64,000 nt of DNA from Halothiobacillus neapolitanus c2 (GTDB taxonomy: Bacteria; Pseudomonadota; Gammaproteobacteria; Halothiobacillales; Halothiobacillaceae): contig NC_013422.1 in the NCBI RefSeq assembly GCF_000024765.1, forward strand, positions 2,421,501 to 2,485,500. The letters run 5' to 3'. This document shows, piece after piece, positions 54,452 to 62,518 of the stretch (position 1 is its first letter; every line of letters starts with the position of its first letter). The position numbers were made by a program, and so were the translations under genes. Under the pieces are notes generated by a model. The model was not told the origin of the DNA. It worked only from the letters and a program-made list of their open reading frames with translations, and made no database searches.

Positions 54452-56044
54452 CTAAGGTTTGTAGGGTGTCAACTTCGGCTGCTTGGACTTGGGTTGTTTC
54501 AAAGACTGCACGATGGTCTCAAGTGTTGAGAGGTGGTTTTGAGGAAATCCCATAAAGCGAATGCGTTTGCCATTGGCGGTTTGGAAGACGAGCATGGGCG
54601 TCCCGCCGCCAAGATCCTTCCACAGTGCGCGGGATTCTGCGATGTGGCGCGATTCTGCACGGGTTGGTTGTACCGGGGTGATGCCGCCCGATTCTTTTGT
54701 GACGTTGTATCCTGCGCCAAAGTTGCGCTCCAGTGCGGCTCGATCCCCTTGGCGCAAAATGGCCGCCGCCTTGCCGAGGCTGTCGGCCGAGTAATAGGCC
54801 ACGGGAATCCATACGGCAGGTACGTCGCCGAAGGGTTTGCCCGAAACCCGGCTTTGCCATAATTGCGCACAGGGTGGGCAGTTCGGATCAAAGAACACGT
54901 ACAAGGCCGGTGCCTTATTCCCCGCTTGGGTGGCTACGCCACTTAGGGCCTTTACCTGATGCCATTCAGTTGCGCTGATCGCCCCGGGATCTAGTCTGGC
55001 GCACCTTGGCGCACCATCGGTACCCAGTTTCGCCCTGCCATTAGCGCAGGGATTGCCTTCGGCTTCCCGCTGCTTCAAGAAGGCATCGAGTTTTGCCTGG
55101 TTAGCATCTTTTTTGGTCTGCGGCTCTGACGAACCGGATGGGGGCGGTGCTATACCATTGTGATCTTTCGGCACCACGCCGCGTTCAGCAAGCAGTTGCA
55201 GCAATTCGGCTATGGTTTGGTAATCATCAGGCGCTCTCTTGCGCTGTTCTTCCGAGGTTAACTGGCTATACTCGTACCAAAGATCGGCATATCGTTGCAA
55301 ACGCACCTTGTTGTCCGGGCTGTGCCGAATAAGGTATATCGCTATTTCAGCCTTAGATACATCCAGCGGGGTTAATCCGCAGACGGGACACCCCGGAATG
55401 GGGTGTCTGATGAAGTAGACATTCGCCCCACGGGTCACGAGCAGTTTCACATTTTCAAAGCGATCCATTTGTGCTGCATTGAACAAAGGCGACTCATAGG
55501 CGACCCGATTGTTGATGTGGTCAAAAACCTTCATAACCTTGGGATTGCCACCATGATCCAGCAGCAAAGGAAGAATTTTAGGATCGCTGCCCCCTGCGGC
55601 GAGGTACACCGCCGTCTCGCCGCCCGCCATCGGTAGATTGGGATTGGCCCCTTGCTCGAGCAAGGCACTAATCCCCGCATAGTTATGGCAACTCATGGCC
55701 CAAATCAATGGGGTAATCCGCTGCGTGCCTTGGCCATTGACATCCGCACCGGCTTGCACCAATGGTTTGACCCTGGTAGCCGCGCCGTCGCAGGCCGCGT
55801 TTGCCAGCTCGGCCACCTTGGAATCAGAAAATACCGATGCCGCACTACGCCCGTTCAGACGAAAGGGTTCACCGGTCTGATCACTGGCCTGAGCTGTATT
55901 TTTCATCATGCTTGCCGACCAGACTGTGTTCGTGATACTTGTGCCTGAGGATGCGCCACCACAGGCCGTGATTGTTAGCGCAAGGGTAGCGGCACCAAGC
56001 ACCGACAGGCATTTACCCAGAGTAGACAGAAATTTGAAGTGCAT
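54452..56044 (-). CDS. Ankyrin plus thioredoxin-like lipoprotein (copy 2); putative lipase immunity
   Basis: A 530-residue homologue of 41071-42672 with the same order: lipobox LTITAC, ankyrin repeats (75-240), linker, and thioredoxin-like domain with FFDPNCPPCAQLW. The two copies differ mainly in the region of residues 210-310, after the ankyrin repeats. Its ATG lies 8 bases after the lipase stop, the spacing of a translationally linked pair. The ankyrin part is a plausible toxin-binding surface. The stop TAG is followed in frame by the TadE-like cassette. Confidence 0.75.
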   Translation of the reverse strand: MHFKFLSTLGKCLSVLGAATLALTITACGGASSGTSITNTVWSASMMKNTAQASDQTGEPFRLNGRSAASVFSDSKVAELANAACDGAATRVKPLVQAGADVNGQGTQRITPLIWAMSCHNYAGISALLEQGANPNLPMAGGETAVYLAAGGSDPKILPLLLDHGGNPKVMKVFDHINNRVAYESPLFNAAQMDRFENVKLLVTRGANVYFIRHPIPGCPVCGLTPLDVSKAEIAIYLIRHSPDNKVRLQRYADLWYEYSQLTSEEQRKRAPDDYQTIAELLQLLAERGVVPKDHNGIAPPPSGSSEPQTKKDANQAKLDAFLKQREAEGNPCANGRAKLGTDGAPRCARLDPGAISATEWHQVKALSGVATQAGNKAPALYVFFDPNCPPCAQLWQSRVSGKPFGDVPAVWIPVAYYSADSLGKAAAILRQGDRAALERNFGAGYNVTKESGGITPVQPTRAESRHIAESRALWKDLGGGTPMLVFQTANGKRIRFMGFPQNHLSTLETIVQSLKQPKSKQPKLTPYKP

Positions 56045-56052
56045 AAAAAACC

Positions 56053-57351
56053 TCAGTGACAGAGTAATTGAGATAGTTGGTAATTCAAGCCGAAAATGAC
56101 GTGATCCATCGAGTGATACCCTCCCTCCCGTATGATATCCGACAGGCAGGTGCCGGTTTTCGGCTGAGCCAGTTGCTCCGAGTTGGTTTTACCTGGCCTG
56201 TTTTGGAAGGAATCAAGACTATCTGGGTTATCTGTATAGTAACCGGCATCCCAGGTTGTTAGTGGGATTGCATTTTGATTGCCCATGGCCCTGGGTAGTG
56301 GCACCGACATCGCCTGATCTTTATCTGGCGCACCTGCGAGGTGTGCCAGATAACTCAAAATCAAATTGGTTCTGATGGGTTCGTTCTTTAAAGCACAGGC
56401 CAAAGCATCTTTGAGATTTTTCCCCTGTATCTGGTTGAGAACTTCACCCTCCGTATAGAAATTATCGATGTGTTTGGCTTGTTTATTCTCTTTATTATTT
56501 CTTGCCAAAGTACTATTCGACACGCCTCCTGCATCGAAGGTCATTGCCGTTCCGCCGATAATGGTGGCTTCCAGCGCCGCCAACCCTCCGCCCAGCGAAT
56601 GGCCTGTGAAAACAACATTGCGACTTTTTGCGAGAGCAATATTGTTGGCAAGATTCGTCGCGTCGGTGTCAAATTGAGTCGTTGGGTAACCCAGAGCTTG
56701 TTTTACATCGGTGATCACGGAGTTATCACCTGCAAAAAGATTCAATGCCTGGTCGAAAACCGTGCCCCGATTGGCAACGATATATTGCTTTGTGTTTTGG
56801 TTGTAATATACGGATGCAAAAAATTTACTCTTTTCATCTACTAGATCATCTGGTGATAGGTGTAAGCCTGCCAGTTTAGCTGCGTCATTGTTTGGGATGC
56901 GTTCAATCCCTTTGGGCAAATAGCCTTGCGGGCTATCTGAATAAACATCGTTGGAGATCAGTGCATTGGTCATCTGATTGATGAGCGTGTCGATCTGAGG
57001 CTTTTGGCTGGCACATGAGGCCGATTGCTTGGGGTCCGCTAAACCGGCGTTGATCTTGTCTAGCCGTTGCTTGATTTGCAAAAGAGTGTAGCCCTCGCGT
57101 ACCTCCTCTTGACCGCAAACATTGGATGCAATCTGGCAAGATTTTGATGTGCAATTGTTTTCCTGCCAAAACTCATCACGATCTGCTTTGCTCGTAAAAC
57201 AGAGGTGGGTGGAACATAGATCTGGATTCGCTTGAATATTTGCAGCGTCTTGGTTTGCCTCTGCCAAATAGGGAGTCGGCATGACGAATAGGATCAGCGT
57301 GACCCAAAAAATTAACTGGTAACGTAGATAGGTGAATTTAAATTTCATCAT
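56053..57351 (-). CDS. Class 3 lipase with N-terminal Cys module; putative Tad effector
   Basis: A 432-residue exported protein. Signal peptide (to about residue 32), then the Cys module (Cys46, 51, 67, 72; CSTHLC ... FWQENNC). The lipase domain carries the oxyanion-side ANRGTVFDQAL (about 193-203), the nucleophile Ser252 in VVFTGHSLGGGLAAL, FDAGG and a late His in GGYHSMDHV. Start at 57351 (ATGATG) follows TAAGGA. The TadE-like gene ends 29 bases before and the ankyrin lipoprotein starts 8 bases after. Would cleave membrane lipids. Confidence 0.83.
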   Translation of the reverse strand: MMKFKFTYLRYQLIFWVTLILFVMPTPYLAEANQDAANIQANPDLCSTHLCFTSKADRDEFWQENNCTSKSCQIASNVCGQEEVREGYTLLQIKQRLDKINAGLADPKQSASCASQKPQIDTLINQMTNALISNDVYSDSPQGYLPKGIERIPNNDAAKLAGLHLSPDDLVDEKSKFFASVYYNQNTKQYIVANRGTVFDQALNLFAGDNSVITDVKQALGYPTTQFDTDATNLANNIALAKSRNVVFTGHSLGGGLAALEATIIGGTAMTFDAGGVSNSTLARNNKENKQAKHIDNFYTEGEVLNQIQGKNLKDALACALKNEPIRTNLILSYLAHLAGAPDKDQAMSVPLPRAMGNQNAIPLTTWDAGYYTDNPDSLDSFQNRPGKTNSEQLAQPKTGTCLSDIIREGGYHSMDHVIFGLNYQLSQLLCH

Positions 57352-57380
57352 CTCAAGTGTCCTTACTTTTGAGAGCCCAG

Positions 57381-58175
57381 CTAGATACAAACATGCCCAG
57401 GCGGCGGCGTTGGTGACGGCGTTGGATTTGGTGACGGCGTTGGATTTGGTGTTGGTGCTGGATTAGGCGTCGGTGTTGGTGCTGGATTCCCGCCGCCCGA
57501 CGTGCCGCCGCCATTACCACTCGTGCCATCCGGCAACAGATTGGGATCGTGAATCGGGGTCTGCATGAGCTCGGTGGCCTGCGCCTGAATATCGAGGCTA
57601 TAGACGGGGTGTCCGGCGATAGCCGTTCGCGCCACGTCCAAGTGGCCGATCAGGCGATCAATCACGGGGACGATCAAAGGGTATTGATAGGTCACTTTGA
57701 TTTTGAGCAGGTTGGCATCTTGCACCGTCATGTGGCTTTTTGTGCCAATGGCACTGCCTCGGAAAGGCAGGCTGTCGTTGGGAATGGCGGCCACGCCATC
57801 GTATTGGGTTTCTTGCCAGTCGGTGAATGCCGCTTTGGTCGGGCTGATGATGGTGATTGCGGTTGACTGCCCCAACTGGATGTCCGCCTTGGCTTTGGTG
57901 TACGCTGCAACTACGGCACTACCACCGGTCTGATGGGCATAAAGCGGCATCAGTCCACGCGCGAGTCCATCGATCATGGCGTTCTTTTGGGCAAAGTTCA
58001 TTGCGCCACTGCGGGCGGCCATGAATGCCGCGTAATCCAGCGTAGTCTTTGCGTGGTACAACAAAATGCCCTGGAATATCCCCAGTAAAAACAGGCCGAA
58101 TACGGGCAGGACGATCACGGCCTCTACCAGCCCCTGACCGCGCTGGCGATGAATTAAGGTGCGCGTGTTCATCAT
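57381..58175 (-). CDS. tadE: TadE-like pseudopilin with Pro-rich tail (module 1)
   Basis: A 264-residue protein with prepilin pattern (RQRG13-QGLVE18) and a hydrophobic helix. The conserved soluble part is followed by a (PNPTPSPT) Pro-rich tail ending PPPGHVCI. This is the copy next to the intact tad operon; its ATG overlaps the TadD-like stop by one base (TGATG). TadE proteins are minor pseudopilins of Tad systems but usually lack such tails. The tail is a candidate effector-docking arm. Confidence 0.87.
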   Translation of the reverse strand: MMNTRTLIHRQRGQGLVEAVIVLPVFGLFLLGIFQGILLYHAKTTLDYAAFMAARSGAMNFAQKNAMIDGLARGLMPLYAHQTGGSAVVAAYTKAKADIQLGQSTAITIISPTKAAFTDWQETQYDGVAAIPNDSLPFRGSAIGTKSHMTVQDANLLKIKVTYQYPLIVPVIDRLIGHLDVARTAIAGHPVYSLDIQAQATELMQTPIHDPNLLPDGTSGNGGGTSGGGNPAPTPTPNPAPTPNPTPSPNPTPSPTPPPGHVCI

Positions 58176-58723
58176 CAAGGTGCTCGAACAGCGCCGGGTG
58201 GCGGTGCTTCGATATCGGTGACGGGGGGCGGCGGGTATGCGATTTGTTTTGATGCGGGTGGACTTGACGGATGAATGAGCGCTTCAAGCGCTTGCCCCAT
58301 ATTCAGGCTCGCGCGTTGTACCTCTGGATCGGCTTTGGCGTGGCGTGCACTTTGAATGAACGCGGCCTGCGATTGCTGCATCAGCACAACACCGAGGTTG
58401 TGCCAGGCTTTGGCATGGGTCGCATCGTGCGCTAACACGTGACGATATGCGTTCACAGCCAATTCCAATTGCCCGGCCCGTGCGTAGGTATTAGCAAGAT
58501 GGAACCAATTGGACTCATCTCCCGGCAAGACACGAGTGAGCTCAAGATAGTCGGACTGTGCCTGTGTCAAATCTCCTTCGTTATAGTTGGTTTGTGCCTG
58601 CTGCTGCAGCCTCATTACCTCCGAAAGCTCTTTATGCGGCTGCGTGGCGCAGGCAGAAAGAAGCAGGCTGGTTATCAGAATGGGAATGATCGTATCGAAT
58701 TTTATGTGCTGCGCCATTGCCAT
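58175..58723 (-). CDS. tadD: TadD-like TPR lipoprotein
   Basis: A 182-residue lipoprotein (lipobox LLSACATQ). TPR-type helices (YNEGDLTQAQSDYLELTRVL, NWFHLANTYARAGQLELAVN, AKAWHNLGVVLMQQSQAAF) fit TadD, a pilotin-like protein for Tad assembly. ATG 58723 has AAGGAG upstream. It overlaps the DUF192 gene end by 22 bases. A relic copy lies at 45637-45790. Confidence 0.8.
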   Translation of the reverse strand: MAMAQHIKFDTIIPILITSLLLSACATQPHKELSEVMRLQQQAQTNYNEGDLTQAQSDYLELTRVLPGDESNWFHLANTYARAGQLELAVNAYRHVLAHDATHAKAWHNLGVVLMQQSQAAFIQSARHAKADPEVQRASLNMGQALEALIHPSSPPASKQIAYPPPPVTDIEAPPPGAVRAP

Positions 58724-59055
58724 GTCTCTCCTTGTTCCGGGTTCAGCCAATTGAGGCTGCCTGCTGCAAATTCAACGGTTTGGTATGCACCCGTGCAGTG
58801 GCGCATGTGCCAGGGTTCCAGCCGCTCAAACCAGTCGATGATTTGTCCTTTTCGATCTAAAAAAACAATGTCCAAGGCATAGGCCATTCCAAATGTATGG
58901 ACTCCCCCGCAGGGAACGAGCCACAGCGCCTGGCTGCCGCGTTCTGTCAAGGGCGGGCGACCAAGAAGCCCGCGCAGCCGGCTCCACGGTTGATCCGCAC
59001 GCCAAGCCATGGGCACGATCGGTTGCTCATGACGATAAATCACACCGGCTTTCAC
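58702..59055 (-). CDS. DUF192 family protein
   Basis: A 117-residue protein with the DUF192 pattern: RLRGLLGRPPL, WLVPCGGVHTFGMAYALDIVFLDRKGQI and CTGAYQTVEFAAGS. DUF192 genes often occur near tadC. Its ATG overlaps the tadC stop (ATGA), and its end overlaps the TadD-like gene. Function unknown. Confidence 0.85.
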   Translation of the reverse strand: MKAGVIYRHEQPIVPMAWRADQPWSRLRGLLGRPPLTERGSQALWLVPCGGVHTFGMAYALDIVFLDRKGQIIDWFERLEPWHMRHCTGAYQTVEFAAGSLNWLNPEQGETWQWRST

Positions 59056-59948
59056 AGGATGCCTTCCTGAATCATCCGCAAGTAGATGAAGTAGGCGAGA
59101 AACAAGAAAATCAGCGGAAAGAAGAACATGACGAGCGGTAGCATCATCTTGACGGGCGCTTCCAGTGCCAGTTTTTCGGCACGTAAAAAACGTTCTTCCC
59201 GTCGCTGATCGGCTTGTACCCGCAAGCTGGCACCGAGACTGGCACCGACGCGATCGGCTTGAATCAAGGTGCCGGTAAAACTGGATATTTGTGGCATATC
59301 CATACGTTCGGCCATGCGTTTCAGTGCTTCCGCACGAGCAAGTCCTGAGCGCATATCGCGCAATAAACGGCGGAACTCTTGTGCCAACGGCCCCTTCGGG
59401 CCCTTCAAGGTCGCCTGTTCAATGCCACCGGTGATATTGAGCCCCGCTTCGACCGCCATGACGATGAAATCGAGAAAAACCGGTAGATCCTTGATGACTA
59501 ACCGCTGACGATGCTTGCGACGCTCTGTCAGCCATAGGCTCGGGTACAACCAGCCCAGTACGGCGCCGAGAACCAGCGTCATCGCAAATAACGAAGCACT
59601 CTGCTTATGGAGCATCGCCAGGATCAGCCAGAAAAATGCAACAACAATCCCCGCTCCGACGACCCGCAAACCATAGAGTTGCTCCGGATTCAGCACGAAA
59701 TCCTGCCCAGCGGTTTGCAGCGTGTGGTGCGCCTTTTCCAATTTATCCGGTGATAATCTGGGCGCCAGAACAAAGGTGGCGGCATTCACCAACGGCCATA
59801 TCAGACGCAACCCCAGCGGCAGCGGATCCTGATAGTTTCGATCCGCCTCCGGCACATCGCGCAGGAAACCTGTCAATGCCCAGAACAGCATCCCGACCGA
59901 ACCGGCGATAAGCACACCGACCAGAATAATGATGAGATTCGTATTCAT
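59052..59948 (-). CDS. tadC: Tad inner membrane platform protein TadC
   Basis: A 298-residue T2SS type F domain protein with N-terminal and paired C-terminal membrane segments. Typical segments: LVIKDLPVFLDFIVMAVEAG, TLKGPKGPLAQEFRRLLRDM and SSFTGTLIQADRVGASLGAS. Together with TadB it forms the base of the Tad apparatus. It overlaps tadB by the ATGA motif. Confidence 0.92.
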   Translation of the reverse strand: MNTNLIIILVGVLIAGSVGMLFWALTGFLRDVPEADRNYQDPLPLGLRLIWPLVNAATFVLAPRLSPDKLEKAHHTLQTAGQDFVLNPEQLYGLRVVGAGIVVAFFWLILAMLHKQSASLFAMTLVLGAVLGWLYPSLWLTERRKHRQRLVIKDLPVFLDFIVMAVEAGLNITGGIEQATLKGPKGPLAQEFRRLLRDMRSGLARAEALKRMAERMDMPQISSFTGTLIQADRVGASLGASLRVQADQRREERFLRAEKLALEAPVKMMLPLVMFFFPLIFLFLAYFIYLRMIQEGIL

Positions 59949-60799
59949 ATGTCGATGGTCACGATCTTGAGGCTCATCCGATAGCCGAGATATTCCATCA
60001 CGACGGCCACGGCGATGATCCCCCAGCCCAATGGGGTGTGATAAAGGTCGTGCATGGTGTCGGGATAGGCGAGCGTGAGAAAAGTGAGTAACCCGACCGG
60101 CATCAATGCCATGACGATCCCCTGAAGACGACCTTGCGCAGTCAGTGACTTGACCTTGCCTTCCATGATCAGACGACGACGGAGCGTACTCGCGAGCGAT
60201 GTCAGGCTTTCTGCCAAGTTGCCGCCAACTTCACGGGAAATATTCACGGCAGAGACAAACAAGGTAACGTCCTGAACAGGCACACGGTCGTTAAAATGCA
60301 GCAAGGCATCTTCCAGCTTCACCCCCATGCGCTGCTCGCGGAGCACCAGCGCGAATTCCTGCGCCAATGGCGGGTCGGTATCACGCGCCAGGCTTTCGAG
60401 TGCTGCGGTAAAACCGAGCCCCGCCCGCATGCTGCCAGACACCATCATCAAGCCATCGGGCAGTTGTTGCTGGATCTTGTCGATCCGGCGTTGCTTCAAC
60501 CATGCGTAGAATTTTTTCGGAAAAATCGCGATGACTACGATGGCGATCACGACCAGAAGCGGATTGTCGGTAGTCAGCCACAACAACAGCGGCACCGCGA
60601 GCAATGCCACAAGATTTACCCGCCAGAGATGAGCCGCATCCAGAAAAAGAAACATGTCGGCCAGGCTGTAACTGGCCTGCTCAGTAAACTGTTGCTTATA
60701 TTTTCCCCAGAAGATCACCCCGTTTCGCACCAGCACAAAGCCCAACAGGGTGATGCTGAAGAAAATGACAAAGATGAGGGGCAAAAGCGCAGAAGTCAT
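59945..60799 (-). CDS. tadB: Tad inner membrane platform protein TadB
   Basis: A 284-residue type F domain protein. N-terminal membrane segments are followed by LPDGLMMVSGSMRAGLGFTA, ALESLARDTDPPLAQEFALV and DALLHFNDRVPVQDVTLFVS with two C-terminal membrane segments. Its start overlaps the ATPase stop (ATGA), consistent with an operon. Confidence 0.92.
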   Translation of the reverse strand: MTSALLPLIFVIFFSITLLGFVLVRNGVIFWGKYKQQFTEQASYSLADMFLFLDAAHLWRVNLVALLAVPLLLWLTTDNPLLVVIAIVVIAIFPKKFYAWLKQRRIDKIQQQLPDGLMMVSGSMRAGLGFTAALESLARDTDPPLAQEFALVLREQRMGVKLEDALLHFNDRVPVQDVTLFVSAVNISREVGGNLAESLTSLASTLRRRLIMEGKVKSLTAQGRLQGIVMALMPVGLLTFLTLAYPDTMHDLYHTPLGWGIIAVAVVMEYLGYRMSLKIVTIDI

Positions 60800-62502
60800 G
60801 CTACGGCCTGCTCTTTGAGTGTGAAGATGGACAGATCAACCGACACACCGCGTTCCGCCAACTCCTCGTAGAACTCGGGGACTGCGCCCGTCGCCGAGAA
60901 ACTTCCCCTGACTTTGCCCCCTGCACCACCCTGCTCTCGCCCACGGAAGACAAAAATATCTTGAGTCTGAATCGTTCCACTTTCGAGCCCCGTCACCTCA
61001 CAAATATGCGTGATTTTTCGTGACCCACAAGGAAACCGGCGCTGATGAATAATCAGATCAATGGCCGATGCAATCTGTTCTCGCACGACGGAAATGGGCA
61101 AATCCATACTCGACATCAGAACCATGACTTCAAGACGGGAAAGTGCATCGCGAGGGGTGTTGGCATGAGCGGTCGTCAGCGATCCTTCGTGGCCGGTATT
61201 CATGGCCTGAAGCATATCCAGCGCCTCTCCGCCCCGGCATTCACCCACTACGATTCGATCCGGGCGCATACGCAGGCTGTTGCGAACCAAATCACGGATG
61301 GCTATTTGCCCTTTGCCTTCAAGATTGGCGGGGCGCGCTTCCATCGAAACCAGATTGGGCTGCGTCAGTTTCAGTTCCGCCGCATCTTCAATCGTAACGA
61401 TACGCTCATGATCGGGAATGAAATTGGACAGGATATTGAGCAGGGTCGTTTTACCTGAACCCGTACCCCCCGTAACGACAATGTTCTTTTTTTCCCGCAC
61501 GGCGACTTCGATGAATTCAAGCATTTCGGCATTGCAGGAGCCAAAATCTAATAGATCCTGCCCCGTCATCTTTCGCTTGCTGAATTTACGAATACTCAGG
61601 CTCGGCCCGCGGAGCGCCACGGGCGGAATCACGGCATTAACCCGGGAGCCGTCCAACAGTCGGGCATCGACCATCGGTGAGCTTTCATCGATACGACGCC
61701 CCAGTGGTGCAACGATCCGCTCGATGACGGAAAGCACAGCTTTGTCGCTTGTGAAAATCACCGGCGAGCGCTCGATACGCCCGGCCCGTTCCACAAAGAT
61801 TTCATCGGCCCTATTGACCATGATTTCGGTCACGCTGTCATCAGAAATCAGATCTTCCAGCGGCCCTAGCCCAATGGCTTCGTCCAACACCTCTTTTGCC
61901 AAACGGGAACGATCAATACTGGCAGGAAGATCAGAGAATTCGCGCTGGATGATTTCGTCAATCAAAGCGCCTGTCTTCGCGCGCAACTCGTCATCGCTCA
62001 TGCCATGCACATCAACCCGCCGAAGATCCATCTGTTTGACCAGCGCAGAATGCACGCGTTGCCGCCATAACAGCATGTCCGTGTTTTGACTCAGGATCGA
62101 CGCCGCAGCGTGTGCGGCACGGGCATTGTCAGCTTCTGCTTCGGCGGACACAGGTTGCGGCACCATGACATGAGAATGGCTAACCGCGGCTGGCTCGGGC
62201 CCGGAGGCCGACTCAGTAGCCACCCGCAATCGATAATCCCCGATGAGCACCGTGTCGTCTCTGTGCAATGGACCGTGCCTGTCTTTGACACGATCACCGT
62301 TCACCGATACGGGCGCACGGCCACTCAACACCTCGATATGAACCCCATCGTGCGCCGCACGAATCAGCGCATGCTCGCGCGCGATATTCCAACCCTGAAG
62401 CATGATCAGGTTGTCTTCGCCACGCCCGATGCCACAACTATCATTCAGACAACGCACCTGTCTTGGGTCGCGTTTGGATGTTTCCACCGTTACAACGAAC
62501 AT
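60796..62502 (-). CDS. tadA: FHA-domain-fused Tad secretion ATPase TadA/CpaF
   Basis: A 568-residue cytoplasmic ATPase. Residues 1-98 form an FHA domain ([29 protein letters not shown]), normally binding phosphothreonine. Residues 145-540 are the CpaF ATPase: [20 protein letters not shown], Walker [13 protein letters not shown] (345-356), Asp box [10 protein letters not shown], Walker [14 protein letters not shown] and His box [12 protein letters not shown]. It powers Tad pilus assembly. The fusion offers a phosphorylation input. No TadZ/CpaE gene lies between it and the secretin. Confidence 0.94.
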   Translation of the reverse strand: MFVVTVETSKRDPRQVRCLNDSCGIGRGEDNLIMLQGWNIAREHALIRAAHDGVHIEVLSGRAPVSVNGDRVKDRHGPLHRDDTVLIGDYRLRVATESASGPEPAAVSHSHVMVPQPVSAEAEADNARAAHAAASILSQNTDMLLWRQRVHSALVKQMDLRRVDVHGMSDDELRAKTGALIDEIIQREFSDLPASIDRSRLAKEVLDEAIGLGPLEDLISDDSVTEIMVNRADEIFVERAGRIERSPVIFTSDKAVLSVIERIVAPLGRRIDESSPMVDARLLDGSRVNAVIPPVALRGPSLSIRKFSKRKMTGQDLLDFGSCNAEMLEFIEVAVREKKNIVVTGGTGSGKTTLLNILSNFIPDHERIVTIEDAAELKLTQPNLVSMEARPANLEGKGQIAIRDLVRNSLRMRPDRIVVGECRGGEALDMLQAMNTGHEGSLTTAHANTPRDALSRLEVMVLMSSMDLPISVVREQIASAIDLIIHQRRFPCGSRKITHICEVTGLESGTIQTQDIFVFRGREQGGAGGKVRGSFSATGAVPEFYEELAERGVSVDLSIFTLKEQAVA

Positions 62503-62518
62503 ATTTCCTCTCCTTGGA

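Noticed and set aside
57381..57530. Pro/Thr repeats as a collagen-like or cell-wall sorting signal
   Set aside because: No Gly-X-Y periodicity and no LPXTG-type motif; it fits a flexible linker better.
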